A stretch of 43,912 bases of DNA from Nannocystis pusilla (GTDB lineage: Bacteria > Myxococcota_A > Polyangia > Nannocystales > Nannocystaceae): NCBI RefSeq assembly GCF_020073745.1, contig NZ_JAIRAU010000046.1, forward strand, positions 1-43,912, read 5' to 3'. The translations under genes and the position numbers were made by a program. Of this stretch, positions 16,114 through 25,332 are shown piece after piece. The stretch's first letter is position 1. Every line of letters begins with the position of its first letter. The notes below the pieces were generated by a model, which worked only from the letters and a program-made list of their open reading frames with translations, ran no database searches and was not told the DNA's origin.

Positions 16114-19100
16114 GCGGCGAGCCGCGGCCGCGCGGGATGGTGGCGGGCGCGGTCGGGCGGCCGGTCACGACCACCATGGTGCTCTTCGCGCTGGTCGTGT
16201 TCGGCCTGGTGGCGCTGACGCGGCTGCCGCTGGCGCTGCTGCCGGACCTCAGCTACCCGAGCGTCACGGTCCGCACCGAGATGCCCGACGCGGCCCCGCA
16301 GGAGGTCGAGGAGCTGCTGACGCGCCCGGTCGAGGAGTTGGTCAGCGCGGTGCCCGGGGTGGTGCAGGTCGAGTCGGTCTCGCGCGAGGGCACCAGCGAG
16401 GTCGTGCTCGACTTCGGCTGGGGCACCGACATGGACCGCGGGCTCGACGACGTGCGCGAGAAGCTCGACCGCGTGGTCCTGCCGACCGGCGTGCAGCGGC
16501 CGGTGGTGCTGCGCTACGACCCGTCGCAGGAGCCGATCCTGCGCCTGGCCCTGGTCTCGCACGAGAGCATGCGCCCGGCCGAGCTGTGGGAGCTCGCCGA
16601 TCGCCGGGTCAAGCGCGCGCTCGAGAAGATCCCCGGCGTCGCCGCGGTCCAGATCCACGGCGGCGACAAGGAGGAGATCCGCGTTGAGCTCGATCCGCAG
16701 CGCCTCACGGCCATGCGCGTCACCGCCGACGAGGTCGCGCAGGCGATCCGCCGCGACAACGTCAACCGCCCCGGCGGCGCGCTGTCGGAGCAGAAGAGCC
16801 GCTACCTGCTGCGCACCGTCCACGAGGCGCGCACGCCGGCCGAGCTCGAGGAGGTCGTGGTCCGCAGCCAGAACGGCGCCGAGCTGCGCCTGCGCGACGT
16901 CGCCGACGTCGCCCGCGTGCCGGTCGAGCGCGAGGAGCTGGCGCTGGTCGGCGGGCGCGAGGCGGTCGAGCTGGCGGTCTACCGCGAGGGCGACGCCAAC
17001 ACCGTCGCGGTGTCGCGCGCGGTCCAGACCTCGCTGCCCGAGCTGCGCCTCGGGACCGGTCAGAAGGTCGTCGTGCTCAGCGACCAGGCCGCCTTCATCG
17101 AGTCGGCGATCGCCGAGGTCCAGAGCAACACCCTGCTCGGCGGCGCGCTGGCGGTCCTGGTCCTGCTGTTCTTCCTGCGCGACCTGCGGGCCACGCTCGT
17201 CATCGCCGCCGCCATCCCGATCTCGCTGCTGGTCACGTTCGTCCCGCTGCAGCTGCTCGGCGTCAGCCTGAACCTCATGAGCCTCGGCGGCCTCGCGCTC
17301 GGCGTCGGCATGCTGGTCGACAACAGCATCGTCGTGCTCGAGTCGATCGCCCGCGTGCGCGAGCGCGAACCCGGGATCGGGCTGGCCGTCAGCGCCATCC
17401 GCGGGGCCACGGAGGTCGCGGCGTCGGTCATCGCCTCGACGCTGACGACCGTCGCCGTGTTCCTGCCGATGGCCTTCGTCGAGGGCGTCGCCGGGCGCCT
17501 GATCCGCGACCTGGCCTACACGGTGTCGCTCAGCATCGTCTCGTCGATGTTCGTCAGCCTCACCCTGGTGCCGGTGCTGCAGAGCCTCGGCGGGGCAGGG
17601 GACGCCGGCGCGGGCGAGCCGCCGCCGCCGCGCTCGCTGCTGGCCTGGCTGCTGGCCCCGCTCGCCCTGCTGTTCCGCGGCCTGCGCCTTGCGACATGGG
17701 CGATGGGACATGTCCTCCGGGTCATCACCGCGCCGCTGGCCGCCGCCTACGCCGCGCTCGAGCGCGCCTACCCGCGGCTGCTCAAGGCGGCGCTGCGCTG
17801 GCGCTTCACCGTGGTCGCCCTGGCGGTGGTCCTGTGCGTCACGGCGGTGCAGCAGCTGCAGGGCCTCGGCAGCACGCTCCTGCCGGAGATCCAGCAGGGC
17901 GAGTTCTTCGTCCAGATCTCGCTGCCGCAGGGCAGCTCGCTGGAGCGGAGCGCCGACCTGGCCCGCCGCGTCGCCGCCGCGGCCGAGCGCGACCCGGCGG
18001 TCGCCCAGGTGTTCGCCCGCGTCGGCAGCATGACGGCAGGCGACAGCGCCACCGGCACGGTCGCCGGCACGCACCTGGCGCAGGTCAACGTCCGCCGGCA
18101 CCCGGGCCTGCCCGCGCCGGAGGAGGCCGCGCTCGAGGAGTCGCTGATGCTGGCGATGGCCGGCGCCGCGGCCGACCCCGAGGCCACGCTGCGGCTCGGC
18201 CGGCCGGCGCTGTTCTCGTTCGACGCCCCGATCGAGGTCCGGATCTTCAGCGAGGAGCCCGAGCGGGCGATCGCCCACGCGCGCGCGCTGCTGCCCGACC
18301 TGCGCGCCATCGAGGGCCTCGCCGACGTCGCCCCCGACGACCTCGCCGGCCGCCCCGAGGTCCGCGTCGACTTCGACCGCGAGCGCCTGAGCCGCCTCAA
18401 CCTCGGCGTCGACGCGGCCGCCCTCGCGGTCCAGCGCGCCGTCCAGGGCGAGATCGCGACCAAGATGCACGCGGCCGACCGCCAGCTCGACGTCCGCGTG
18501 CAGCTGCCGCAGGTCGACCGCACCCGCGCCGCCGATGTCGGCAAGATCGCCGTCGCCGTGATCGGCGACGTCCCGGTCACCGTGGCCGCCGTCGCCGACC
18601 TGGTCGAAGCGACAGGTCCCGCCGAGATCCGCCACCTCGACGGCCGCCGCGGCCTGCGGATCCGCGCCCGCCTCACCGGCGAGGACCTCGGCACCGTGGC
18701 CGCCCGCGTCGACGACGTCCTCGCCGCCCGCGACCCCGGCGACGGCCGCGTCCAGGCCGAGCTCGGCGGCCAGGCCGAGTCGCTCGGCGGGTCGATGAAA
18801 AGCATGATGTTCGCGGCACTTATCGCCGTGTTCCTCATCTACGTGGTGATGGCCTCGAGCTTCGAGAGCCTGCACCACCCGCTGCTGATCATGGGCACCG
18901 TCCCGCTCGCGGTGGTCGGGGTCGCGTGGGCCTGCGTGCTGACCGACACCCCGGTCTCGGCGATGGTCGGGATGGGGGCGATCATCCTCGGGGGCATCGT
19001 CGTGAACAACGCGATCGTCCTCGTCAACACCGTCAACTACCGCCGCGGCCAGGGCATGGACACCGGCGCGGCGCTGGTCGAGGCCGGCCGCCTGCGGCTG

Positions 19101-19319
19101 CGGCCGATCGTCATGACCACGGCGACGACCGTGCTCGGCCTGTTGCCGATGGCGGCCGGCGTCGGCGACGGCGCGGCCCTGCGCCAGCCGCTCGCGGTCA
19201 CCGTCATCGGCGGCCTGACCGCGGCGACGCTGCTGACGCTGGTCGTGATCCCGTGCCTGTACAGCCTGCTGCCGGGCAAGCGCCAGGACGCCTGGGCCGA
19301 CATGGCGGGGGAGGACTGA
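16110..19319 (+). CDS. RND efflux permease, AcrB/HAE1 type (first subunit)
   Basis: The 1069-residue protein has the usual RND layout: TM1, a large porter loop, TM2-6, a cytoplasmic helix, TM7, a second loop and TM8-12. LPLALLPDLSYPSVTVRTEMPDAAPQEVEE is the typical start. LGGLALGVGMLVDNSIVVLE in TM4 carries the proton-relay Asp (about 404). It exports substrates from the periplasm or inner membrane using proton motive force. Palindrome units fall at 17678-17729, in the cytoplasmic linker before TM7 (TWAMGHVLRVITAPL), and at 18596-18619 in the second porter loop (DLVEATGPAEI). It starts at GTG 16110, overlapping the adaptor, and is followed after one base by a second, different permease. Substrate cannot be inferred. 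Confidence 0.93.
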   Translation: MSGEPRPRGMVAGAVGRPVTTTMVLFALVVFGLVALTRLPLALLPDLSYPSVTVRTEMPDAAPQEVEELLTRPVEELVSAVPGVVQVESVSREGTSEVVLDFGWGTDMDRGLDDVREKLDRVVLPTGVQRPVVLRYDPSQEPILRLALVSHESMRPAELWELADRRVKRALEKIPGVAAVQIHGGDKEEIRVELDPQRLTAMRVTADEVAQAIRRDNVNRPGGALSEQKSRYLLRTVHEARTPAELEEVVVRSQNGAELRLRDVADVARVPVEREELALVGGREAVELAVYREGDANTVAVSRAVQTSLPELRLGTGQKVVVLSDQAAFIESAIAEVQSNTLLGGALAVLVLLFFLRDLRATLVIAAAIPISLLVTFVPLQLLGVSLNLMSLGGLALGVGMLVDNSIVVLESIARVREREPGIGLAVSAIRGATEVAASVIASTLTTVAVFLPMAFVEGVAGRLIRDLAYTVSLSIVSSMFVSLTLVPVLQSLGGAGDAGAGEPPPPRSLLAWLLAPLALLFRGLRLATWAMGHVLRVITAPLAAAYAALERAYPRLLKAALRWRFTVVALAVVLCVTAVQQLQGLGSTLLPEIQQGEFFVQISLPQGSSLERSADLARRVAAAAERDPAVAQVFARVGSMTAGDSATGTVAGTHLAQVNVRRHPGLPAPEEAALEESLMLAMAGAAADPEATLRLGRPALFSFDAPIEVRIFSEEPERAIAHARALLPDLRAIEGLADVAPDDLAGRPEVRVDFDRERLSRLNLGVDAAALAVQRAVQGEIATKMHAADRQLDVRVQLPQVDRTRAADVGKIAVAVIGDVPVTVAAVADLVEATGPAEIRHLDGRRGLRIRARLTGEDLGTVAARVDDVLAARDPGDGRVQAELGGQAESLGGSMKSMMFAALIAVFLIYVVMASSFESLHHPLLIMGTVPLAVVGVAWACVLTDTPVSAMVGMGAIILGGIVVNNAIVLVNTVNYRRGQGMDTGAALVEAGRLRLRPIVMTTATTVLGLLPMAAGVGDGAALRQPLAVTVIGGLTAATLLTLVVIPCLYSLLPGKRQDAWADMAGED
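17678..17729 (+). repeat. Four-unit palindrome array in the first RND permease
   Basis: Units start at 17678 CGGCCTGCGC, 17692 CGACATGGGC, 17706 GGACATGTCC and 17720 GGTCATCACC. Confidence 0.78.
18596..18619 (+). repeat. 14-bp palindrome pair in the first RND permease
   Basis: CGACCTGGTC at 18596 and CGACAGGTCC at 18610, in the second porter loop. Confidence 0.6.
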
Positions 19320-19320
19320 C

Positions 19321-22300
19321 GTGGGCGCGGACCGGCGGCCTGGCGGAGAGGACATGCCCGCGAGCGCAGGTCCGATCGGACCTGGCGGCCAGGACATGTC
19401 CACGAAGGCAGGCCCGCAGATCGCCGGCCGCGCCAGCCTGAGCGACCTCGCGCTCGACCGCCCGGTGATGATCGGGATGCTGCTGCTGGCGATCCTGGTC
19501 CTCGGCGCGATCGCCACAGCCCGCCTGCCGCTGGCCTTCCTCCCGGCCGGCGGCACCGCGCGCGTGTCGCTGCGGATCAGCCTCCAGCGCACCAGCCCGG
19601 AGCTGGTCGAGCGCGAGGTCATCCGCCCGGTCGAGGAGGCGATGGCCGGCCTGCGCGGGCTGCAGCGGATCCAGGTCGGCAGCGGCAGCTGGGGCGTGCG
19701 CGTCAACCTCGAGTTCGCCGCCGGCACCGACATCGCCGCCCGCAAGGCCGAGATCCGCGAGCGCTTCGACCGCGTCCGCGGGACGCTGCCCGACGCGATC
19801 ACGCGGGTCACGCTCGACTCCTGGGGCCGCTCCGACGACGCCGTGGTCAAGCTGCGCCTCGCCAGCGACAGCGACCTGACGCGCTCCTACGACCTGATCG
19901 AGCGCCACGTCGTGCGCCCGATCGAGCGGATCCCCGGCGTCTCGCGCGTCGAGCTCGAGGGCGTCGAGGCGCGCGAGCTCGAGGTCGCGCTCGACCTCGA
20001 GGCGCTGCGCCGCGTCGGCGTGTCGGCCCAGGCCGTCAGCACCGCCGTGCGCGAGGCCAGGCAGGGCCGCAGCCTCGGCGTGCTGCGCGAGGACGTGACC
20101 CAGCCCGGCGTGCGCGCCCCGCCGGTCGACGCCGACCCGCAGGCGTTCGCGGCCCTGCCGATCGCCCGCAGCCGCGGCGCGGCGGCCGGCACCAGCGCGG
20201 CCACGACGGCGCCGCGCACCGGCTCGACCTCGACTGCGTCCGCGCCGGCATCTGCCTCCTCGAGCATGTCCGCCGGGACAGCCGCCGCCGCCGCGCCGGT
20301 GGTCTCGGCCACCGCGCCGCTGACTGCCCAGGGCCCCCAGGGGGTCAGCCCGCGCTCGACCACCGCCAGCGTCGGTCCGGGCGTCTACACGAGCACTCCG
20401 GTCGGCGCGGGCGTCGCTCCGGCCACCGCGTCGGCGGTCGGCCAGACGAGCGGGACGCCGCCGGCGCGGGTCGGCGAGGTCGCGCGGGTCGAGGTCCACC
20501 CGCGGGAGAACCGCAACTTCCGCAGCCTCGACGGCCGCCTGGGCGTCGACCTCTCGGTCTACGCCGACGCCGGCGCCAGCCCGGTCGACGTCGCCCGCGC
20601 GGTCAACGGGGTGGTCGAGGAGCTGCAGGCCAGTCCGCGGCTCGGCGGGCTGTCGGCGGTCGTCTACCACGACCAGGGCAAGATCATCCTCAAGACGCTG
20701 GCCGACCTGCGCGACACCGGCATCTACGGCGGCTTCCTCGGCGTGGCGATGCTGTGGCTGTTCCTGCGCCGCTGGGGCGTCACGCTGGTGGCCGCGCTGT
20801 GCATCCCGCTGACGATCCTCGCCACCTGCGGCGTGCTGCTGATCCGCGGCGAGGAGCTCAACTGCATCGTCCTGCTCGGCCTCGTGCTCGGGGTCGGCAT
20901 GCTGGTCGACAACGCGGTCGTCATCACCGAGGCGATCGAGCTGCAGGCCCAGCGCGGCCTGCCGGCCCGGGCGGCCGTGCGCGCCGGCGGGCGCGAGGTC
21001 GGGCTCGCCACCGTCGCGTCGACGCTGTCGAGCGTGATCGTGTTCCTGCCGCTGGTGTTCGGCGACCCGGCCAACCCGATGAGCGCGCTCCTGGCCCCGC
21101 TCGGCCTCACCTTCGCCACCGTGCTGCTGTGCAGCCTGTTCGTCAGCCAGACGCTGGTGCCGCTGGTGATGCCGACGGTGCTCGCGCGCGGCGGGGTGGC
21201 CGAAGGGACAGGTCGCAGCGGGCGCCTGCTCGGCCCGCTGATCGCCGGCTACGGGCGCCTGATCGGGCTCACGCTGCGGTTCCGCCGGACCGCGCTGGTG
21301 CTGGGCCTCGGCCTCGCGGCCAGCGTGGTGGTGCCGGCGCGGCTGCTCAACTACAACCTCACCGACATCGATCCCAAGCCCGACTGGGTCGAGGTCAGCA
21401 TGCAGTTCGTCGGCAGCCCCGGCTACAAGGAGATCGGCGAGCGCGTGCGCGTGGTCGAGGAGGCGATCCTGGCCAAGAAGGACGCGCTGGCGGTCACGCA
21501 CGTGTCGTGCGCCTACTCCGACTTCTGGGGCCGCTGCGACGTCCACCCGATCGCGCGCGCCGCCTCCGAGGCCGACGCCGAGGCGTTCACCAAGACGATC
21601 AAGCAGGCGCTGCCCGAGCAGGCCGGCGTGCGCTACCTGGTCGGCGAGAACAACCGCGGGCACATGCGCGGCAACCCCGACCGCCACGAGGTCGAGCTGG
21701 CGATCAAGGGCGAGGACATGGGTGTCCTCATGGACCTGGCCGAAAAGGCAGCTTCGCACCTGCGCGCGACGCTGCCGCGCGGCAGCGCCGACGACCCCGA
21801 GTCGACCGGCGTCGACACCGTGATCGGCCCCTACGACGAGGGCTCGCGCGAGCTCCACGTCCAGCTCGACGGCGCGCTGCTGCGCCGCTACGACCTGCGC
21901 GCCGACGACGTCGCGCGCCTGATCCAGACCGCGTTCCAGGGCGTGCCGCTCGGCCAGGTGCGCGGCCCCGAGGGGCAGATCGAGCTGCGCCTGTCGGCCG
22001 GCGCGCGCACCGGCGGGGCAGGGGACGGGCCCACGATCGAGGAGCTGCGCGACCTGCCGATCCCGCTGGCCGACGGCGGCGAGGTCACCGTCGGCGGCAT
22101 CGCCACGCTCGAGCGCACGCGCAGCCCGTTCTTCATCCAGCGCCTCGACCGCGAGACGCAGGTCAAGGTCAAGGCCCGCTTCTTCGCCCCCGAGCCGGAG
22201 AAGAACCGCGAGCTCGTCAAGAAGGCGATGGAGAGCTTCGTGTTCCCGGCCGGCTACAGCAGCGGCGAGTGGTCGCGCTGGGGTCGCAACGCGCGCTCCA

Positions 22301-22830
22301 ACCTCGAGGTCCTCGTCGACCTCGGCCTGTGCCTGCTGCTGGTCTACGCGGTGATGGCCTCGCTGTTCGAGAGCTTCCTGCAGCCGTTCGCGATCCTCGC
22401 CACCTGCTTGCTCGGCTGCGTCGGCGCGCCGTGGCTGATGTGGTGGACCGGCACGACGGTCGACACGACGGCGATGATCGGGCTCTTTATCCTCATCGGC
22501 ATCGCCGTGAACAACGGCATCATGCTGATCGACCGCGCGATCCAGCTGCGCGCCGCCGGCATGGACCGCGACGCCGCGCTCGCGGCTGCGGGTGCAGACC
22601 GCCTGCGACCTATCTTGATGACGGCGGGGACCACGGTGCTCGGCCTGGTGCCGATGCTGATCCACCACCCCACGCTCGCAGGCGTCTACTATCACGCGAT
22701 CGCGCTGATCCTCGTCGGCGGACTGGCGTCGAGCACCATCATGACGCTCGTGTTTCTGCCGGCCACGTACAGCCTGCTCGACGACTTCGCCCGGGCGGGC
22801 CGCCAGGTCTGGCGGCGCGTCGCGCGGTGA
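19321..22830 (+). CDS. RND efflux permease (second subunit) with low-complexity insert
   Basis: At 1169 residues this permease is longer than usual. The first 36 residues are extra and come largely from a six-unit palindrome array (EDMPASAGPIGPGGQDMSTK). Residues about 262-380, inside the first periplasmic porter loop, are an Ala/Ser/Thr/Pro-rich insert with no family counterpart that I recognise. The core is intact: LPLAFLPAGGTARVSLRISL, VLGVGMLVDNAVVITEAI with Asp about 530 in TM4, and C-terminal IGIAVNNGIMLIDRAIQLR. A pair of unequal permeases with one adaptor resembles MdtBC-type heteromultimeric pumps, so the two may assemble together. It starts at GTG 19321, two bases after the first permease's stop. 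Confidence 0.91.
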   Translation: MGADRRPGGEDMPASAGPIGPGGQDMSTKAGPQIAGRASLSDLALDRPVMIGMLLLAILVLGAIATARLPLAFLPAGGTARVSLRISLQRTSPELVEREVIRPVEEAMAGLRGLQRIQVGSGSWGVRVNLEFAAGTDIAARKAEIRERFDRVRGTLPDAITRVTLDSWGRSDDAVVKLRLASDSDLTRSYDLIERHVVRPIERIPGVSRVELEGVEARELEVALDLEALRRVGVSAQAVSTAVREARQGRSLGVLREDVTQPGVRAPPVDADPQAFAALPIARSRGAAAGTSAATTAPRTGSTSTASAPASASSSMSAGTAAAAAPVVSATAPLTAQGPQGVSPRSTTASVGPGVYTSTPVGAGVAPATASAVGQTSGTPPARVGEVARVEVHPRENRNFRSLDGRLGVDLSVYADAGASPVDVARAVNGVVEELQASPRLGGLSAVVYHDQGKIILKTLADLRDTGIYGGFLGVAMLWLFLRRWGVTLVAALCIPLTILATCGVLLIRGEELNCIVLLGLVLGVGMLVDNAVVITEAIELQAQRGLPARAAVRAGGREVGLATVASTLSSVIVFLPLVFGDPANPMSALLAPLGLTFATVLLCSLFVSQTLVPLVMPTVLARGGVAEGTGRSGRLLGPLIAGYGRLIGLTLRFRRTALVLGLGLAASVVVPARLLNYNLTDIDPKPDWVEVSMQFVGSPGYKEIGERVRVVEEAILAKKDALAVTHVSCAYSDFWGRCDVHPIARAASEADAEAFTKTIKQALPEQAGVRYLVGENNRGHMRGNPDRHEVELAIKGEDMGVLMDLAEKAASHLRATLPRGSADDPESTGVDTVIGPYDEGSRELHVQLDGALLRRYDLRADDVARLIQTAFQGVPLGQVRGPEGQIELRLSAGARTGGAGDGPTIEELRDLPIPLADGGEVTVGGIATLERTRSPFFIQRLDRETQVKVKARFFAPEPEKNRELVKKAMESFVFPAGYSSGEWSRWGRNARSNLEVLVDLGLCLLLVYAVMASLFESFLQPFAILATCLLGCVGAPWLMWWTGTTVDTTAMIGLFILIGIAVNNGIMLIDRAIQLRAAGMDRDAALAAAGADRLRPILMTAGTTVLGLVPMLIHHPTLAGVYYHAIALILVGGLASSTIMTLVFLPATYSLLDDFARAGRQVWRRVAR
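19336..19415 (+). repeat. Six-unit palindrome array at the second permease N-terminus
   Basis: Units start at 19336, 19350, 19364, 19378, 19392 and 19406: CGGCCTGGCG, GGACATGCCC, GCGCAGGTCC, GGACCTGGCG, GGACATGTCC and AGGCAGGCCC. Confidence 0.9.
20262..20285 (+). repeat. Palindrome pair in the low-complexity insert
   Basis: GAGCATGTCC at 20262 and GGACAGCCGC at 20276 encode SSMSAGTAA. Confidence 0.65.
21192..21215 (+). repeat. Degenerate palindrome pair in the second permease
   Basis: CGGGGTGGCC at 21192 and GGACAGGTCG at 21206. Confidence 0.5.
21732..21755 (+). repeat. Degenerate palindrome pair in the second permease
   Basis: GGACCTGGCC at 21732 and AGGCAGCTTC at 21746. A further unit, GGACATGGGT at 21714, is out of phase. 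Confidence 0.5.
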
Positions 22831-22846
22831 GAGCGGATACGAGCAG

Positions 22847-23785
22847 GTGTCCGTGTGTGACCGCCAACGTCCGTCGGCGGGCAAAAAAAAGCCCAAGCCG
22901 CGCGGCCTGGCGAGGATGATGGGCAGGCCCATGCCCGCCTCCAACGAGAACTCTTCGCTCGATCCCGCGGCGCTGCTCGCCGAGATCGCGGCGCTGCGTG
23001 AACGCAACGAGCTGCTCAGCGCGGTCATCTACCACTGCCCCGCGGTCATCTTCGTCAAGGACCCCGAGGGTCGCCTGCTGGTGTGCAACCGGACCTACGA
23101 GAACCTCGCCGGCGCCGACCCGGGCGGCCTGATCGGCAAGACCGACCACGACATCTTCGGCCCCGAGGCCGGCCAGCAGAACCGCGAGAACGACCTCCGT
23201 GTGTGCGCCAGCGGAGCGCCGCAGGAGGTCGAGGAGCACATCCCCCAGCGCGACGGCGTGCACGTCTATCTGTCGGTCAAGTTCCCGCTCTACGACGGCA
23301 CCGGCGAGCTCTACGGCATCGGCGGGATCGCCACCGACATCACCGAGCGGCGCCGCGCCGAGGAGGAGCGCAACGCCCTGCAGGAGCGCGTCATCGAGGT
23401 CCAGCGCTCGGTGCTCTCCGAGCTGTCGACCCCGATCGTGCCGATCGCCGACGGCGTGATCGCGCTGCCGCTGATCGGCACGATCGACGACGAGCGCGGG
23501 CGCAACATCATGCAGGCGCTGCTCGACGGCGTCAGCGAGCACCGCGCCCGGGCGGCCATCCTCGACGTCACCGGCGTCCGCTCGGTCGACGGCGAGGTCG
23601 CCAACGGCCTCCTGCAGTCGGTCCGCGCCGCGCGCCTGCTCGGCACCAAGGTGCTCGTGACCGGCATTCGCCCCGAGGTCGCGCAGGCGATGGTCGGCCT
23701 CGACGCCGACTGGAGCGGCGTGCAGATCTTCGCCACCATGCGCGAGGCGGTCGCCTGGGCGCTGAGCCGCGAGCCGCGGCGCTAG
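22847..23785 (+). CDS. PAS-STAS regulatory protein (RsbR-like)
   Basis: After a short N-terminus, a PAS domain runs from about residue 55 to 165 (LLSAVIYHCPAVIFVKDPEGRLLVCNRTYENL, closing with GGIATDITERR). A coiled linker leads to a STAS domain (LSELSTPIVPIADGVIALPLIG, then AILDVTGVRSVD and ARLLGTKVLVTGIRPEVAQAM). RsbR-type proteins combine a sensor domain with STAS in stressosome-like signalling, so a sensing role is likely. The start is uncertain: GTG 22847 gives 312 residues, while ATG 22916, 22919 or 22931 would remove a Lys/Pro-rich leader encoded by an A8 run. An IS630-family element is inserted exactly at its TAG stop without changing the protein. Confidence 0.85.
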   Translation: MSVCDRQRPSAGKKKPKPRGLARMMGRPMPASNENSSLDPAALLAEIAALRERNELLSAVIYHCPAVIFVKDPEGRLLVCNRTYENLAGADPGGLIGKTDHDIFGPEAGQQNRENDLRVCASGAPQEVEEHIPQRDGVHVYLSVKFPLYDGTGELYGIGGIATDITERRRAEEERNALQERVIEVQRSVLSELSTPIVPIADGVIALPLIGTIDDERGRNIMQALLDGVSEHRARAAILDVTGVRSVDGEVANGLLQSVRAARLLGTKVLVTGIRPEVAQAMVGLDADWSGVQIFATMREAVAWALSREPRR

Positions 23786-23814
23786 TACAGCCGACCCGAA
23801 GTTCTCCATGGGTT
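23785..23814 (+). repeat. IS630 left terminal inverted repeat
   Basis: It begins GTACAGCCGACCCGAAGTTC and matches the reverse complement of the right end except at positions 6, 10 and 25. Confidence 0.93.
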
Positions 23815-23907
23815 CCTGCGAGCTGCTCCGTCCTGGATCTAACTGGATCCATCGCGAAGGCGATACAGGCGGCGGAATAGACGAGGCGCGAAAACGATCT
23901 CGTCGAT

Positions 23908-25014
23908 GTGTCAGGCCCGCGAGCGCAACGGCTTCGTGTGGCGCCTTCGGTCCGTGAGGAGTTGAAGGTGCTCGCTCGGAGTGGGCGCGCCGAGGCACGC
24001 CTCGTCCTTCGGGCGAAGCTCGTGCTGCTCGCCGCCGAGGGGCACTCAAACCAGGATATTGCGCGCAGCTTGGGTTGCCACGTGGATACGGTGAGAGTGT
24101 GGCGTGGGCGGTTCGCGCGTGATGGGCGGGTCGTGACGCTCGAGGATCGCCCTCGAAGTGGGCGACCTGCTCGGATATCGCCGGCGGCACGCTGCGAGCT
24201 CATCAAGCTCGCCTGTGACAAGCCTGCCAACCACGGCCTGCAGACGCGTACGACGTGGACGTACGCGACGTTGGCGAGGCGCCTGCTTCATGAGACAGGT
24301 ATTGGCCTCAGCGTATCTGAGGTGGGGCGAATCCTCCGCAACGAGGACTTCCGGCCGCACAAGATGAGGCTCTGGCTACACAGCCCCGATCCCGACTTCT
24401 GCCGCAAAGTTCAGCGCATCTGCGACCTCTACCATCATCCTCCCGACGGAGCTCACGTGCTCTGCGTGGACGAGAAGACCGGCATGCAGGCGCTCGGACG
24501 GAGATTCCCCAGCAAGCTCCCCGCACCCGGTCGCGCGGGCCGTTTCGAGTTCGAATACGTCCGCCGCGGCACGTCGTCGCTGATCGCAGCCTTCGACGTC
24601 CGCACCGGCCGGGTTCTGGGTGAGTGCAAGCCGCAGCGGCGGGCCGAGGATCTCGTGGGCTTCATGGAAGCCCTCGCCCGCAACTATCCCACCGGCCAGG
24701 TCTACATCGTCTGGGACAACCTCAACATCCACTATGACGGCTCGGACAACCGTTGGGTCCGCTTCAACCAGCGCCACGGCGACCGCTTCCACTTCGTGTA
24801 CACGCCGATTCACGCCTCGTGGATCAACCAGATAGAGATCTGGTTCTCGCTGCTGCAGCGCCGTGTCCTTCGCTGCGCCGACTTTCCCTGCGCCGGTGCC
24901 TTGCCCCGCGCCGTGATGGCCTTCATCCGCCGCTGGAACCGCGACGAAGCCCACCCGTTCAACTGGACCTTTCGTGGCCACTTCGTCCAAACTCAGCGGC
25001 ATCACGCCGCATGA
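23908..25014 (+). CDS. IS630-family transposase
   Basis: The 368-residue protein has an N-terminal helix-turn-helix region (HSNQDIARSLGCHVDTVRVW) and a winged segment. The DDE catalytic core follows: Asp188 in LCVDEKTG, Asp270 in VWDNLNIH and Glu310 in WINQIEIWFS. This order and spacing is that of IS630/Tc1-mariner enzymes, which cut and paste at TA sites. The start is GTG 23908; the ATG at 23906 is out of frame. The gene is intact, and its stop overlaps the next ORF by ATGA. Confidence 0.95.
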   Translation: MSGPRAQRLRVAPSVREELKVLARSGRAEARLVLRAKLVLLAAEGHSNQDIARSLGCHVDTVRVWRGRFARDGRVVTLEDRPRSGRPARISPAARCELIKLACDKPANHGLQTRTTWTYATLARRLLHETGIGLSVSEVGRILRNEDFRPHKMRLWLHSPDPDFCRKVQRICDLYHHPPDGAHVLCVDEKTGMQALGRRFPSKLPAPGRAGRFEFEYVRRGTSSLIAAFDVRTGRVLGECKPQRRAEDLVGFMEALARNYPTGQVYIVWDNLNIHYDGSDNRWVRFNQRHGDRFHFVYTPIHASWINQIEIWFSLLQRRVLRCADFPCAGALPRAVMAFIRRWNRDEAHPFNWTFRGHFVQTQRHHAA

Positions 25015-25331
25015 GCCGCCCACGCACCAGCCGCAACACCGCTGCGAAAACGGACGATGATGCTCGCGCTGTCGAGCAGTTCCTGCGCCAATACCAGGGC
25101 CTCGCACACATCCGCGTCCGGCATCGCGCCCCTCTCATCACCCTCGAGTCCGGCCCCGCCGACGATCCGGTCCTGCACGCGCGCCTGCGCCGCCTCGCTG
25201 CCAACTTGTGGCAACTCGAGATGGCTACCCACACCGGGCGCTGGGAACCAACCCCCTTCCGCGCCTCCCGCGACGAGCTGCTCGAGCTGCTCCTCGGTAA
25301 CTTCGGCTGGACCCTCTCTGAGAGGGCCTAG
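25011..25331 (+). CDS. Small IS-borne protein coupled to the transposase
   Basis: The 106-residue ORF overlaps the transposase stop (ATGA) and ends two bases before the right inverted repeat, so it is wholly inside the element. It has a charged N-terminus followed by an alpha/beta-looking region (LAHIRVRHRAPLITLESGPADDP, then RLRRLAANLWQLEMATHTGRWEPTP). I do not recognise the family. Its position suggests an accessory protein for transposition or regulation. It is also possible, though less likely given the coupling, that it is a captured passenger gene. Confidence 0.7.
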   Translation: MSRPRTSRNTAAKTDDDARAVEQFLRQYQGLAHIRVRHRAPLITLESGPADDPVLHARLRRLAANLWQLEMATHTGRWEPTPFRASRDELLELLLGNFGWTLSERA

Positions 25332-25332
25332 C

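Noticed and set aside
15756..19850. Very long minus-strand ORF opposite the RND operon
   Set aside because: The plus strand encodes an intact adaptor and permease. The antisense frame is His/Asp/Arg-rich without recognisable domains.
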